Positions 52,165-61,353 of a DNA stretch of 64,000 nucleotides are shown here, in pieces. The notes beneath the pieces were generated by a model, which had not been told where the DNA came from, did no database searches, and was given only the letters and a program-made list of their open reading frames with translations. The stretch is from positions 1 to 64,000 of the forward strand of contig JBQTHE010000053.1 of assembly GCA_052390115.1 (NCBI GenBank), written 5' to 3'. Within the stretch, counting starts at the first letter, position 1. Every line of letters begins with the position of its first letter. The position numbers and the translations under genes were made by a program. Origin of the DNA: GCA-003244245 sp052390115 (lineage in GTDB: Bacteria > Actinomycetota > Actinomycetes > Mycobacteriales > Pseudonocardiaceae).

Positions 52165-52634
52165 AACTGGAGCAGATGTACCAGGAGATCATCCTGGACC
52201 ACTACCGCCACCCACACCGCAGCGGTCTCCGGGAGCCCTTCGACGCCGAGTCTTACCAGATCAACCCCACCTGCGGGGACGAGGTGACACTGCGGGTCGC
52301 GCTGGATGGCGACCGGGTGTCCGACGTGTCCTACGAGGCGATGGGCTGCTCGATCAGCCAGGCTGCCACATCGGTGCTCACCGATCTGGTGGTCGGCCGC
52401 ACGGTGGCCGAGTCGGCGACCACGTTGGACGCGTTCATGGAGATGGTACAGAGCCGGGGCCAGGTGGAGCCGGACGAGGATGTTCTCCAGGACGCGGTCG
52501 CGTTCGCTGGCGTGTCCCGCTATCCGGCCCGGGTGAAGTGCGCCTTGCTGGGCTGGATGGCCTTCAAGGACGCTGTCGGCCAGGTAGCCGACGGCAGCTC
52601 CGGCAACGGCGCCAATCGAGCGGAGGCACGATGA
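52161..52634 (+). CDS. sufU: SufU-type sulfur-transfer protein
   Basis: 157-residue zinc-dependent partner of SufS. The three conserved Cys are in NPTCGDEV, MGCSISQAATSVL and ARVKCALLGW, and the Gly-x-x-Ser insertion typical of SufU over IscU is present (VGRTVAES...). It accepts sulfur from SufS for the SufB scaffold. The ATG overlaps the sufS stop and the TGA overlaps the next gene. Confidence 0.97.
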   Translation: MKLEQMYQEIILDHYRHPHRSGLREPFDAESYQINPTCGDEVTLRVALDGDRVSDVSYEAMGCSISQAATSVLTDLVVGRTVAESATTLDAFMEMVQSRGQVEPDEDVLQDAVAFAGVSRYPARVKCALLGWMAFKDAVGQVADGSSGNGANRAEAR

Positions 52635-53035
52635 GCTTGAACGAGGAAACCGACGTGGGGCGTGGTGCGGCCGGGATGCCCGAGGTCCCGGAGGCTCGTC
52701 CGGACGGTGAGCTGGCTGACGTCGATGACGTCGAGGAGGCCATGCGCGATGTGGTCGACCCGGAGCTGGGTATCAACGTGGTTGACCTGGGTCTGCTCTA
52801 CGACATCCACGTCGATGAGGGCAACGTCGCCACCCTGGACATGACGCTGACCTCCGCGGCCTGCCCGCTGACCGACGTCATCGAGGACCAGACCCGAGCT
52901 GCGCTCACCAGTGGCCCCGGCGGTGGGCTGGTCAACGACGTGCGGATCAACTGGGTCTGGATACCGCCGTGGGGCCCGGACAAGATCACTGAGGATGGCC
53001 GGGAACAACTACGAGCGCTGGGTTTCACCGTCTGA
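52631..53035 (+). CDS. sufT: SufT-type MIP18/DUF59 Fe-S maturation protein
   Basis: 134 residues with a MIP18-family core (VEEAMRDVVDPELGINVVDLG, YDIHVDE, TLTSAACPLTDVIEDQ). Such proteins assist cluster transfer to client proteins. The frame is open further upstream inside sufU, but ATG 52631 with GGAGG at 52622-52626 and an ATGA overlap is the clear start. It is the last gene of the operon. Confidence 0.95.
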   Translation: MSLNEETDVGRGAAGMPEVPEARPDGELADVDDVEEAMRDVVDPELGINVVDLGLLYDIHVDEGNVATLDMTLTSAACPLTDVIEDQTRAALTSGPGGGLVNDVRINWVWIPPWGPDKITEDGREQLRALGFTV

Positions 53036-53379
53036 CGCTGCCATGTGCGGTGCGGCAGCGCCACCTACCGGGGTCTTGTTGACGATCAGGACAAATGCAG
53101 CGCAACGGGCGCAGGCGGTAGGCTGCGTTTCGCGCCAACGATGAGGAAACTCTCCATTATTTCTGATCCCCGAGTCCGTCGCCAGATCTCGAAGATGATC
53201 ATGCGGCGGTCGTCGAACAGCACGGCGCCATGCCGCTCAACAGCAGCCTTGTCGTACACCACCGCCGCGGACCAAAGCCTTCGGTAACATCGTTCGGAGG
53301 GTGCGGAAGAACGGTCGGGTCACTACCGGGGGTAGAACATTGCGGGATGTGGCGGATGGTGTGAGAGGAGGTTGGCTTG
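53036..53379. other. Intergenic region after the suf operon
   Basis: A 344-bp gap without a supported gene marks the change from high-GC core DNA to the less GC-rich accessory block. GAGAGGAGG (53363-53371) at its end is a strong ribosome-binding site for the next gene. No terminator hairpin with a T-tract was found. Confidence 0.4.
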
Positions 53380-54252
53380 GTGGGAATGCACCGCCTACTG
53401 CACGTCGAGGCGGAGTGGGATCGTCTTACGGTCGTTGCCGTGGTCCGGCCAGAGTGCTTTGTCCTGACTGAACCCATCAACTCGACCCAGCGCCGCTTCT
53501 ACGGCACCGAAGAGCAACCGTCTGCGAGTCTGCTGGTCGACCAGCACGCAAACGTCGTTCGGGTACTCACCACCGCCGGAATTCAGGTCGTCGATGTCGA
53601 GCCCACCTTAGATCTGCCGTGTCAATTCAACGTGCGTGATGCTGCCGTTGTGATCGGTTCTCGTCTGATCCTCGGACGTATGGCGTGCGCGGTGCGCATG
53701 TCCGAACCAGCTGTGTTCGGGGTTGCGCTGGGCGCGGAGTCCGTTGTTACCGTCGAAGCTGGCCAGCTGGAAGGCGGCGACATCGCTGTAACGCCGGACG
53801 AGGTGTTCGTCGGACTTGGCGAACGAACGGATGAGCGAGGGTACGCAACCTTGCGTGATCTGCTGGGGGGGACACGCAAGGTTACGCCGATCCGGCTCGC
53901 GGCTGGCGTGCTCCACCTTGATGTGGCTGCGAATTTGCTGAGTCCGGGCGTTGGAGTGCTCCACCGGCCCTCTATCGCCGGTGATTTGCCGAAGTCGCTG
54001 CGTGAGGTCGAGTGGATCGAGATCACTGACGATGAGTTTACCGAGCAGGCGGCGAACATACTAGTCTTGAAGCAAGGGATGGTAATGCTGGATGCCCGGC
54101 ATGAGCGCTTACAGAACGCTCTTGCGATCCGAGGGTTCCAGTGTATCACGGTTCAGCTCGACGAGATCACCAAGGTGGGTGGCGGTGTTCGATGCATGAC
54201 CCTTCCGCTGGTGCGAACGAGCACGTCAGAAACCTTTGTTGCCAAACCTTGA
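53380..54252 (+). CDS. Amidinotransferase/dimethylarginine dimethylaminohydrolase-fold protein
   Basis: 290-residue protein of the guanidino-group-modifying superfamily. GQLEGGDIAVTPDEVFVGLGERTDERG carries the Glu-Gly-Gly-Asp substrate site; LHLDVAANLL contains the catalytic His (usually HLD/HLK); and KVGGGVRCMTLPLVR near the C-terminus holds the nucleophilic Cys. All three active-site elements are therefore present. Likely substrates are arginine-like guanidines. GTG 53380 is chosen (8 nt after GAGAGGAGG); TTG 53377 and ATG 53386 are possible. It precedes the SCO252x-type cluster. Confidence 0.85.
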   Translation: MGMHRLLHVEAEWDRLTVVAVVRPECFVLTEPINSTQRRFYGTEEQPSASLLVDQHANVVRVLTTAGIQVVDVEPTLDLPCQFNVRDAAVVIGSRLILGRMACAVRMSEPAVFGVALGAESVVTVEAGQLEGGDIAVTPDEVFVGLGERTDERGYATLRDLLGGTRKVTPIRLAAGVLHLDVAANLLSPGVGVLHRPSIAGDLPKSLREVEWIEITDDEFTEQAANILVLKQGMVMLDARHERLQNALAIRGFQCITVQLDEITKVGGGVRCMTLPLVRTSTSETFVAKP

Positions 54253-54745
54253 GCAGACTTCTGCTCTGCACTGGACTTGTTTGAAGGCCGCCTACACCAG
54301 TGGGCGGATGTGCTGGTTGCCGCGCACCCGACCCGGCCACGGTAGCCGGCGTCCACGCCCATCACACGGGTATCGACAAGCTCGACGCCGTGCGGCATTC
54401 GTTCACCATCCGACCTTGGCTACCACCCGTGACGGCCCCGACTCCGCGCACGACAAGATCGTTTAAGACTGGACTCCGGCTCTTTAGTGAATACCTCCAA
54501 CGAGGCGTTCCCTGGCTATTTCCGCAGGTGTAGCGCCCTGCCTCGAAGATGTGTCGAGACTTTCTGCTACGCTCCACGTAGCGTGAAGGGGTTCACTCTG
54601 TGCGTCGACGGGCAAAGTGCTACCGAGAGTGACCGCTTCCTGCTGCGATGACGTGGGCCGCCTCTTGGCGTGGGCTGGCACCGGGCTGTTACAGTTAGCC
54701 GAAGAGACTCAACCGTACTCAACCGTGCAGGGGGGAGGTGTTGAG
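54253..54745. other. 493-bp region before the methyltransferase gene
   Basis: No gene is supported. Near its end, TTGGCG (54665-54670) and TACAGT (54690-54695) form a weak promoter candidate with a long spacer. GCTACG/CGTAGC is a small hairpin near 54567. GGGGGGAGG just before ATG 54746 is a strong ribosome-binding site. Confidence 0.4.
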
Positions 54746-55609
54746 ATGGCAAACCGATGGGTTTCTCAGGACGCCCCATTGGTGGCTGCTGACGGCACCG
54801 AGTCAGGCGTCTCGGGCTCTCAACCCTTTCCGCGCGAATTATCGGAACTCAACAGCCACTTTCCGTGGGACGACTTCGATTCCAACTGGTACTTCGACCG
54901 CAACTACAAAAACTTGCGAGAAGACGACCGCCAGATCGCGGAGCTCGTCCGAGATTTTTTCGCTACGCTCGACTTGCCAGGCCATCGACACGGCATCGAC
55001 GTCGGTGCTGGCGCCAATCTTTACCCAGCATTGACTATGCTGCCGTTCTGTGACGAGATTACACTTTACGAATACGCTGCCTCGAATGTCGCGTGGCTAC
55101 GGCGCGAAACGCAGTTTTACTCGCCGTCCTGGGACCCCTGGTGGAGTCTTCTCGTTGAAGAGCCGGTCTATAAGTCGGTCTATTCTCCGCGAGCGGCGCT
55201 GGCGGCCGCCGTCCGCGTCAAGAGGGGCAGCATCTTTGACTTGCCTGAGGCGCGGTGGGACATTGGTACGATGTTTTTCGTCGCAGAATCAATTTCATTC
55301 GCCCGGGCAGAATTTCATGCCGCGCTGGGAAGTTTCATCAGGTCATTGCGGCCCGGTGCACCGTTCGCGGCTGCCTTTATGGAGAACTCGCTGGGGTATG
55401 ATGTGGGCGCGTACCGGTTTCCTGCGGTCGCCATTGCTGAGGATGAAGTAGAAAACTATCTGGTGGGCGAAACAGAAGGTCTCAAGATCCATCGATTGGG
55501 CAAGACCAGCAATCCGCTACGCGACGGTTATGACGGCATGATCTTGGCCCTCGGAAAAGTTCGATCAAAAATACATCATATACACCAGGATGACAAAGAC
55601 GATCGATGA
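54746..55609 (+). CDS. SCO2525-type SAM-dependent methyltransferase
   Basis: 287-residue Rossmann methyltransferase resembling the NNMT/PNMT/TEMT group and S. coelicolor SCO2525. FPWDDFDSNWYFDRNYKNLREDD is the family N-terminus; GIDVGAGANLYPAL binds SAM (motif I); ITLYEYAASNVAWLRRE follows. ATG 54746 is set by GGGGGGAGG; the frame is open to 54617. The final codons overlap the next gene by 4 bp, starting a four-gene plus-strand operon. The methyl acceptor is unknown. Confidence 0.85.
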   Translation: MANRWVSQDAPLVAADGTESGVSGSQPFPRELSELNSHFPWDDFDSNWYFDRNYKNLREDDRQIAELVRDFFATLDLPGHRHGIDVGAGANLYPALTMLPFCDEITLYEYAASNVAWLRRETQFYSPSWDPWWSLLVEEPVYKSVYSPRAALAAAVRVKRGSIFDLPEARWDIGTMFFVAESISFARAEFHAALGSFIRSLRPGAPFAAAFMENSLGYDVGAYRFPAVAIAEDEVENYLVGETEGLKIHRLGKTSNPLRDGYDGMILALGKVRSKIHHIHQDDKDDR

Positions 55610-57444
55610 GAATTCAGCCACGGCAGCAGCTACTGGAGATTTGGCGAGCGGTCGCCAACGCATCCTTTCAAGATGGTAAATGGGCATGGGGTGGTCGCGA
55701 CCGAGCTAACTCGATCAGTGATGCAGAGCAATTGCTCTGCATCATGTATCCTGCTACAATGTACCCCTCGTTCCGGCTGGACCGCCCCGACGAGACCGCC
55801 GACGACATTATCGACGCGCTCGAAGTTCTCGGTGACAGCGTCGACGTTCCCAAGCTGCTCATCAAGATCGCAACTGAATACATGGAGCGGTATACGGGAG
55901 ACGCCGGTGCGCCGATCTTTTCTGGTGACAGTTATTTCGACCCACACGAGTCAGGCGCGGCGCCGAGCTTTAGTCAACGAAATCTCGATGTCGTCGACTC
56001 ATTCTCGATGTCGATCACACTGACGCTGGCCATGATTGGTTTCAGCCGCGTCTTTCGCAGTGTGGTCAGCCGGGAAGACCTTCGCCAAGAGGTCGACAAG
56101 CTCGAAGCGTTGGCGAGCACTCGGCTCTCGGCGGCGATGGTCGGCTTGCTTCGCAGCTTCAGCGTCAACGTTTTCGACGCCAACTCTGCAGCGGGCCGCG
56201 CATTGTGCCGCGTGACCAACCAAAGTGGCTTGCCTGAGCGTCGGATCGTTGAAGATCTGCAACGCGCGCTGGTGGAGAACAGGGCCGGGCTACGCGACCT
56301 GACCTTCGGTTTGGAGCAGACCACCGACATCGAAAATCCCAATCGACTTTTCGAGTGTGGCTGGTCGTGGGGGATTGTCAAGGACGCTCCTCGCATTGAG
56401 ACGACAGAAGAGGTCGGACCGCAGCCGGACGGCATCGCCCAGGCCGCTCCGTATCTGTACTTCACGGTCGTAGCTTTGGACGGTATAGCGGACTTGTTTT
56501 CCACGCGCACGCGAGTCCTGGCCCTGCTCAACGAGGAGCAGTTGCGGCTTGCGCAAGCGCTTCAGCGTCGATGGGATCTTACCCAGCAGTATTGGTCGAC
56601 CATCGCGAGCCTTGGCGCTGATCGCTGGCCTCTAGAAGATCTCCCCTGGCGGACGACGGATGAAGTGGAGTCCGACTACTTCAGTTTGCTGGTTTCCTCG
56701 ATTGTGGTGCAGGACCTGGTGGAACGCCGGGGATCTGACGCCGACCTCGGCCGAGTCGGTCGTGTCCTGGAGGAGTTGGCCAGCCGGAGTCGAATTACTC
56801 GGCGGCCGCTACGTGATGACCCGGCGGTCCAACTACATGCACCCGGCTTACGGATTCCGTTGGGTGGCAGTGAGGAGGTCGGTGAGCATCCCATCGGCTG
56901 GATGGTCTCAAACTTCGCGCCGCTGTTGTTGAAGCGTACGGTCCGGATCGTGGAGCTGCTGCGTGACACCGACCTGCGTGGCCGCCTCGTCGAACTCGCC
57001 GACGACGTGTGGGATCATCTACTTCGGCGGCGGCTCCACGACGGTCCGGGCCGAGATCTCTGGGATCAACCAGGCGAGGTTTTCGACAAAGTAAGCGTCC
57101 GCCATGAGCTGCAGTCGTGGTATCACACCGAGCGCGTGGTCGAATGTCTGGTCGCGGCGGCAAATATGGCCGGCCGGGCGCCGTTACGCAGCACTCGCCT
57201 GACCGATGTGGCCACCGACTTGCTCAATGAGGCAGATCACCTCTTCGATCGCGAGCTTTTGGGCTGGTCAGGGGAGGCTGGCCCCGCGATGCGAACGACT
57301 CTGCAGGCGGTACGCGCGAATTTGCGGCGCGCTCGGGAGATCCTGCACGACCGTCCGGGCAGCGCCACGGTCCTCGCGAGCGAAGTGCTGCGCGATCTCG
57401 ACCGGCTGGCCGCTGCCCGCCAGGATGTGACCGGAGCGACCTGA
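55606..57444 (+). CDS. SCO2524-type protein of unknown function
   Basis: 612 residues resembling S. coelicolor SCO2524. It is largely helical by eye with no transmembrane segment. WKWAWGGRDRANSISDAEQLLCI-like N-terminus (residues 24-45), YPSFRLDRPDETADDII and YLYFTVVALDGIADLFS are distinctive. The layout recalls toroid-like helical enzymes, but no catalytic motif is recognised. The ATG overlaps the methyltransferase stop; the P-loop gene begins 2 bp after its stop. Confidence 0.8.
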   Translation: MRIQPRQQLLEIWRAVANASFQDGKWAWGGRDRANSISDAEQLLCIMYPATMYPSFRLDRPDETADDIIDALEVLGDSVDVPKLLIKIATEYMERYTGDAGAPIFSGDSYFDPHESGAAPSFSQRNLDVVDSFSMSITLTLAMIGFSRVFRSVVSREDLRQEVDKLEALASTRLSAAMVGLLRSFSVNVFDANSAAGRALCRVTNQSGLPERRIVEDLQRALVENRAGLRDLTFGLEQTTDIENPNRLFECGWSWGIVKDAPRIETTEEVGPQPDGIAQAAPYLYFTVVALDGIADLFSTRTRVLALLNEEQLRLAQALQRRWDLTQQYWSTIASLGADRWPLEDLPWRTTDEVESDYFSLLVSSIVVQDLVERRGSDADLGRVGRVLEELASRSRITRRPLRDDPAVQLHAPGLRIPLGGSEEVGEHPIGWMVSNFAPLLLKRTVRIVELLRDTDLRGRLVELADDVWDHLLRRRLHDGPGRDLWDQPGEVFDKVSVRHELQSWYHTERVVECLVAAANMAGRAPLRSTRLTDVATDLLNEADHLFDRELLGWSGEAGPAMRTTLQAVRANLRRAREILHDRPGSATVLASEVLRDLDRLAAARQDVTGAT

Positions 57445-57446
57445 CG

Positions 57447-58364
57447 ATGCTGGTCTTTGCGACTTCTGACAAGGGTGGCACCGGACGCTCGGTGACGAGC
57501 AGCAATGTCCTGTATCGACGGGCACTTCAGGGTAGTGACGTCTGCTATCTCGACTTTGACTTCGGCTCCCCGACGGTGGGCACTATCTTCAACATCCCTG
57601 CGGCAGTCCGCGGCACCCTTAAGGGCGGGCTCCATTCGTACTTGCAAGGCAAACTCAACGAGCCAGAACAGCTCGACGTCTGGTCGGAGTCGGACCGCAC
57701 AAGTCTACGCGGTCGCCCCCCGGGCGCCGGCCGGCTGGTGTTGCTTCCTGGCGACGCCGGCGGCGGAGACTTGTCGTCCAGCCGGGACGTGGTGCAGCGT
57801 TGTGTCAGCCTTTTCCTCAGGCTAGACGAGGAGTTCGAGCTGTGCCTGATCGACCTTAGCGCTGGGCGTACATACGCTACCGAGATGGTGCTCGCGGCCA
57901 CGGCCGAGCCAGAGCTGCGGTCGGTGACCGTCCGCTGGCTGGTGTTCCACCGTTGGACACGGCAGCACATCATCGCTGCGTCCGGCCTGGTACACGGTGG
58001 TCGAGGCATCCTCGAAATAGGGGTTACCCGAGGTCATGACCAGCGCACGCTGAGCGACTCGATCCGTTTCGTCCGGACAGCGGTTGTCGATCCCAACTCT
58101 GCGGAGCTGGCTGGGCTGCGTCCGGCGCAGGTGGCTTGGCTGCGGGAGGTCAACCAGGATCTCCAGCAGTTGGCGGGGCGAAACAAGCTTGGCCGCACCG
58201 CAATGTTGGGTAAGGTGCCTCTCGATCCGGTGCTTCAGTGGCGTGAACAGTTGATTTCCGATAATGACGTCTACTCACGTCAGATCGCGAACCGGGAGAC
58301 TGTCGATGCGTTCGAGACGCTCGCCAAGCGGCTGGTAGACGATGCCGCGTGGGCGGGTCTGTGA
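57447..58364 (+). CDS. SCO2523-type variant P-loop protein
   Basis: 305 residues, ParA/MinD-like. The N-terminal loop is TSDKGGTGRSVTSSN: the signature Lys9 of the deviant Walker A is kept, but the usual Gly-Lys-Ser/Thr is Gly-Arg-Ser (Arg14). DVCYLDFDFGSPTVG and ELCLIDLSAGRTYATEMVL correspond to Walker A' and B. Named 'variant P-loop' in the SCO2523 family. It probably binds nucleotide without standard hydrolysis. The stop overlaps the next GTG by 4 bp. Confidence 0.82.
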   Translation: MLVFATSDKGGTGRSVTSSNVLYRRALQGSDVCYLDFDFGSPTVGTIFNIPAAVRGTLKGGLHSYLQGKLNEPEQLDVWSESDRTSLRGRPPGAGRLVLLPGDAGGGDLSSSRDVVQRCVSLFLRLDEEFELCLIDLSAGRTYATEMVLAATAEPELRSVTVRWLVFHRWTRQHIIAASGLVHGGRGILEIGVTRGHDQRTLSDSIRFVRTAVVDPNSAELAGLRPAQVAWLREVNQDLQQLAGRNKLGRTAMLGKVPLDPVLQWREQLISDNDVYSRQIANRETVDAFETLAKRLVDDAAWAGL

Positions 58365-59389
58365 CACCGGCAGATGCAGTCTTCCACGAGGCGTCCGCAG
58401 AGCGCCGGGTGGCATCCGTTCCACTCGCGCATTTGTCGATTGAGCTTGGTCACCTGTACATGGAAGACTTTGCCGCCGGTCCGCAGCATCTGCGGCAGTG
58501 TTTTCGGCAGGTCGCTCCGTGGGTGAACGCGGCACGTCAAGCTTGTGCTGACGGCCTGCAAAGCCAGCGCACCCAGCAGGGCCGGTGCGGCCAGGACGGC
58601 CGAAAGGCGAGAGTCCGCATCAGCACATGTTTCCTGGTCGATGACTACTTCACGCGATTCAGCTCACCCGCCGAGCTCGTGCCTGAGCTGGTGAGCGCGG
58701 CCCATGAGGCCGGTTTGGAGATCGACTACCTGGGCCGCGAGTCCGGATGTGCCGACGCTAATGGTGTGACGCTGGCACGTCTTGTTGAGGATCGCCTGGT
58801 CGCAGACCCACCTCCCGACACCAATGGTTCCCGGCCACCGGCCGCCGAGGTGGGATGGCTCTGCAATGGTCAGCGGTCACCGGCGAGCGGTACCGCCGAG
58901 GCTATGGACGCGATCCCGCGGTGGACACCACCGGTCCAGAATGCAGCCCGCCGGCACTCGATCTTTCTCGACGTGGAACTGTGGGACTTGGATGAGAGCA
59001 ATGGTCGGAGGACATGGTCGTGCCCGTTTCTGGCGGCGGTCTGGCAGTTGCTCCGGTTGGGGATGCTCCGTCACGACGGCGAGAGCGTCGCGACTGCACA
59101 GCAACGGGAAGGTTCATTTCCCGATGACTGGGACGAGCTCCCTGCAGTGACCCAGCTGAACCCGACCGCCGCGCCGTTCAGCGCATATCGAACGTTGTCG
59201 GTCCTCTCGACACGGTTTTTGCCCATTGAGCATGCTGTGCGCACGATTCTCAGCCAAACAGCGGTCGATCGTGATGTGCTCGGCCAGGTGATGACACGCA
59301 GCCGAAGCGAAGGTATCGAACTTCCGCTGGAGCTCGTCGACCGGATCGACTACGTCTTTGCCGGCATCAGCGCTGACCAGCCACAGTAG
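58361..59389 (+). CDS. SCO2522-type protein of unknown function
   Basis: 342 residues resembling S. coelicolor SCO2522. The N-terminus VASVPLAHLSIELGHLYMEDF is characteristic, with ISTCFLVDDYFTRFSSP and CPFLAAVWQLLRLGML further on. No known catalytic motif or membrane segment. GTG 58361 in a GTGA overlap with the P-loop gene gives the start. It ends 15 bp before the convergent membrane-anchored protein. Confidence 0.8.
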   Translation: MTPADAVFHEASAERRVASVPLAHLSIELGHLYMEDFAAGPQHLRQCFRQVAPWVNAARQACADGLQSQRTQQGRCGQDGRKARVRISTCFLVDDYFTRFSSPAELVPELVSAAHEAGLEIDYLGRESGCADANGVTLARLVEDRLVADPPPDTNGSRPPAAEVGWLCNGQRSPASGTAEAMDAIPRWTPPVQNAARRHSIFLDVELWDLDESNGRRTWSCPFLAAVWQLLRLGMLRHDGESVATAQQREGSFPDDWDELPAVTQLNPTAAPFSAYRTLSVLSTRFLPIEHAVRTILSQTAVDRDVLGQVMTRSRSEGIELPLELVDRIDYVFAGISADQPQ

Positions 59390-59404
59390 AGACTACCCCA
59401 AAGG

Positions 59405-60406
59405 TCAGACGGCCCTCTCCTGAGAGAGAGGGTGAACTTGAAGCTGCTCTAACTCTTGGGCAGATTTCCAGAGATCCTCGAATCGCTGCATTCGTTCCTT
59501 TACCCGTTCCGGTCGGAGTATCAGGTGGGTTTTGATTATCGTCGGCCTCGTGTTGTCGTCAATCAATGACGCAGGCGTAGCTTCATAGCTGAGGACACCA
59601 TCGAACACAATAAAGTCGAACAGCGAGGCCTCGAGTGTCTTCGACCGATCCAGAACCCTCACCTGAATTCCTAGATCCTGATGTTGCCGGCAGATGCGCA
59701 GCAAGTCCGCCTCGTTGGTCTGCTCAGGCCGGTCGATGATGAAAACCCGCCGTATAGCGACCCCTCGGTTCGCGGCCTCCTTCTGGAGTTTGAGGTAGCG
59801 CCGGCCCTGGTCGCTCGTCCACAGTCCGCCGTCGAAACCTTTGCCGCCGGCATCTACCGCGCTCAAGCTGGTGGCGTCGATAGTGTGTTTGGCCCGCATG
59901 GTGAGTCCGAGGATCCAGTCCTGGTCCTCGCCATCGTATTCGACTACTCCGCCCCCGCTGAGCCCCTTCAGGAACTCGGACATCCGGTCGATCTGCAACT
60001 GTGCGAATTCGTAAAACAGTGGCGGCGAAGCGGGTGCGATCTGGGTGGAGTGTCGCACCAGTTGGATGACCGCATCAGTGTGTAGCGCTGATGCCTCCAC
60101 TGCTTGGAACAGTTCTGTCGCCTTATTCGTTCTGACAAATCCTTCGTTGATCAGCGAACGCATCTCGATTGAGTGATATTCCTGTCTCTCTTCGATCTTC
60201 TCCATGCGGTTCTCCAAGTCGTTCAGGAACTGCACGAGAAGCGTGATTCCTCCTATGAGCACTGAGATCGTCAACTCCCAGGCCAGCGGCTGGTCCGACA
60301 GGTTAGTGATGAGGAATGCTCCTCCGCCGGTCAGGAGGGTGAAGAAGATCTTGCGTATTACCCCCCTGCGCGGTCGACCGTGGCCGACATAGCCTTCACT
60401 GGTCAT
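59405..60406 (-). CDS. Membrane-anchored protein with PLD-like C-terminal domain
   Basis: 333 residues. Two transmembrane helices (about residues 18-55: FFTLLTGGGAFLITNLS and LTISVLIGGITLLVQFL) are followed by a coiled coil (NDLENRMEKIEERQEYHS) and a cytoplasmic domain from about residue 140 resembling the uncharacterised phospholipase-D-like domains (DATSLSAVD, RYLKLQKEAANRGVAIRRVFII, FIVFDGVLSYEA, THLILRPERV). No canonical HxKxxxxD pair was found, so it may be inactive. ATG 60406 overlaps the SCO2521-type stop by 4 bp with GGAGAG upstream. It is not a regular part of the SCO252x set as I know it. Confidence 0.7.
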   Translation of the reverse strand: MTSEGYVGHGRPRRGVIRKIFFTLLTGGGAFLITNLSDQPLAWELTISVLIGGITLLVQFLNDLENRMEKIEERQEYHSIEMRSLINEGFVRTNKATELFQAVEASALHTDAVIQLVRHSTQIAPASPPLFYEFAQLQIDRMSEFLKGLSGGGVVEYDGEDQDWILGLTMRAKHTIDATSLSAVDAGGKGFDGGLWTSDQGRRYLKLQKEAANRGVAIRRVFIIDRPEQTNEADLLRICRQHQDLGIQVRVLDRSKTLEASLFDFIVFDGVLSYEATPASLIDDNTRPTIIKTHLILRPERVKERMQRFEDLWKSAQELEQLQVHPLSQERAV

Positions 60407-61353
60407 GATCTCTCCGCGTTCTTCTCGGCCCAGGAGCCCAACTGCACAATAGTGCTCAAAGCCACTTGATCTCGGATCCGGCTGACCGAAACCTCCCACT
60501 GTTTGGAGAAACCCGGTTGCCGTTCCAGGCTTTCCCACAGTGGCAGCATGGATTCGTTGAGTCTTGCTGCCGGCATCCACAGGTGAAGCAGGTAATCGAT
60601 GGCAGGCCGCAGTCTGTCCACCACCTGTGGGCGTGGACTGGCGCCGATTTGGCTACGTTCGATCATCTCGAGCAACGCGGTGAGTAGCCAGTCGTGTAGT
60701 GCCAGATCCTCACACAATTCGACAGCAGCAGGAAGATCATTCTTAACGACCGTCAACCGCAACGTCCGTACGGTTGAGCTCTCAATGGTGAACTTGGCTC
60801 GACTGGCGGCGGGCTGCGCTGCGTCGACCGCAACTACCCAGCGTAGCCGCGTGCGTGCCACCCTGAATGGCATTGTATTATCAAGCGCCGCCGACCGCTG
60901 CACCATGTCCATCATCCGGCCACTGATCGCTCCCAGGTCGAGATTTGTCGGCGACTGCTTGGCGGTGAGGAAGCCGCCAGCGAGGTCCGCGCGATCCGTC
61001 TTGCCAAACGTCTCGATGGCCCCGGGCCTGGACAGGTAGTGGGACCACGGCAGCCGCCGATCGACGTCGCTCTTCACGACTTGGGCGTACGTGGATCCTT
61101 GCAGCACATGGCCACCGGTGATCGCAGCCCGCGACACGGCCGTGCCGATACCTCGCACTCGGGCACCCGACGATGTCGCCAATCGACAATCGACCCCAGT
61201 AAGCAGATCGGGCGACACGGCGTGCACGATAGGCCGTTCGGAACGGCGTACTTGTTCGCCCAACAGCAGGCTGAGCACCTGGGTGGCGAGATGCTGCGTA
61301 ACTGACGCACGGTTCCGCAAGAGCCCTGTATGTACTTCTCCCAACGTCAGCAT
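60403..61353 (-). CDS. SCO2521-type protein of unknown function
   Basis: 316 residues resembling S. coelicolor SCO2521. The N-terminus MLTLGEVHTGLLRNRASV and SPDLLTGVDCRLATSSGARVRGIGT are typical. Mixed alpha/beta by eye, with no catalytic motif recognised. It is transcribed towards the SCO2522-type gene and is translationally coupled to the membrane-anchored protein at 59405-60406. Confidence 0.8.
   Translation of the reverse strand: MLTLGEVHTGLLRNRASVTQHLATQVLSLLLGEQVRRSERPIVHAVSPDLLTGVDCRLATSSGARVRGIGTAVSRAAITGGHVLQGSTYAQVVKSDVDRRLPWSHYLSRPGAIETFGKTDRADLAGGFLTAKQSPTNLDLGAISGRMMDMVQRSAALDNTMPFRVARTRLRWVVAVDAAQPAASRAKFTIESSTVRTLRLTVVKNDLPAAVELCEDLALHDWLLTALLEMIERSQIGASPRPQVVDRLRPAIDYLLHLWMPAARLNESMLPLWESLERQPGFSKQWEVSVSRIRDQVALSTIVQLGSWAEKNAERS

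Noticed and set aside
54300..54533. Small plus-strand frame between the amidinotransferase-fold gene and the methyltransferase
   Set aside because: No homology, no ribosome-binding site and ordinary composition.
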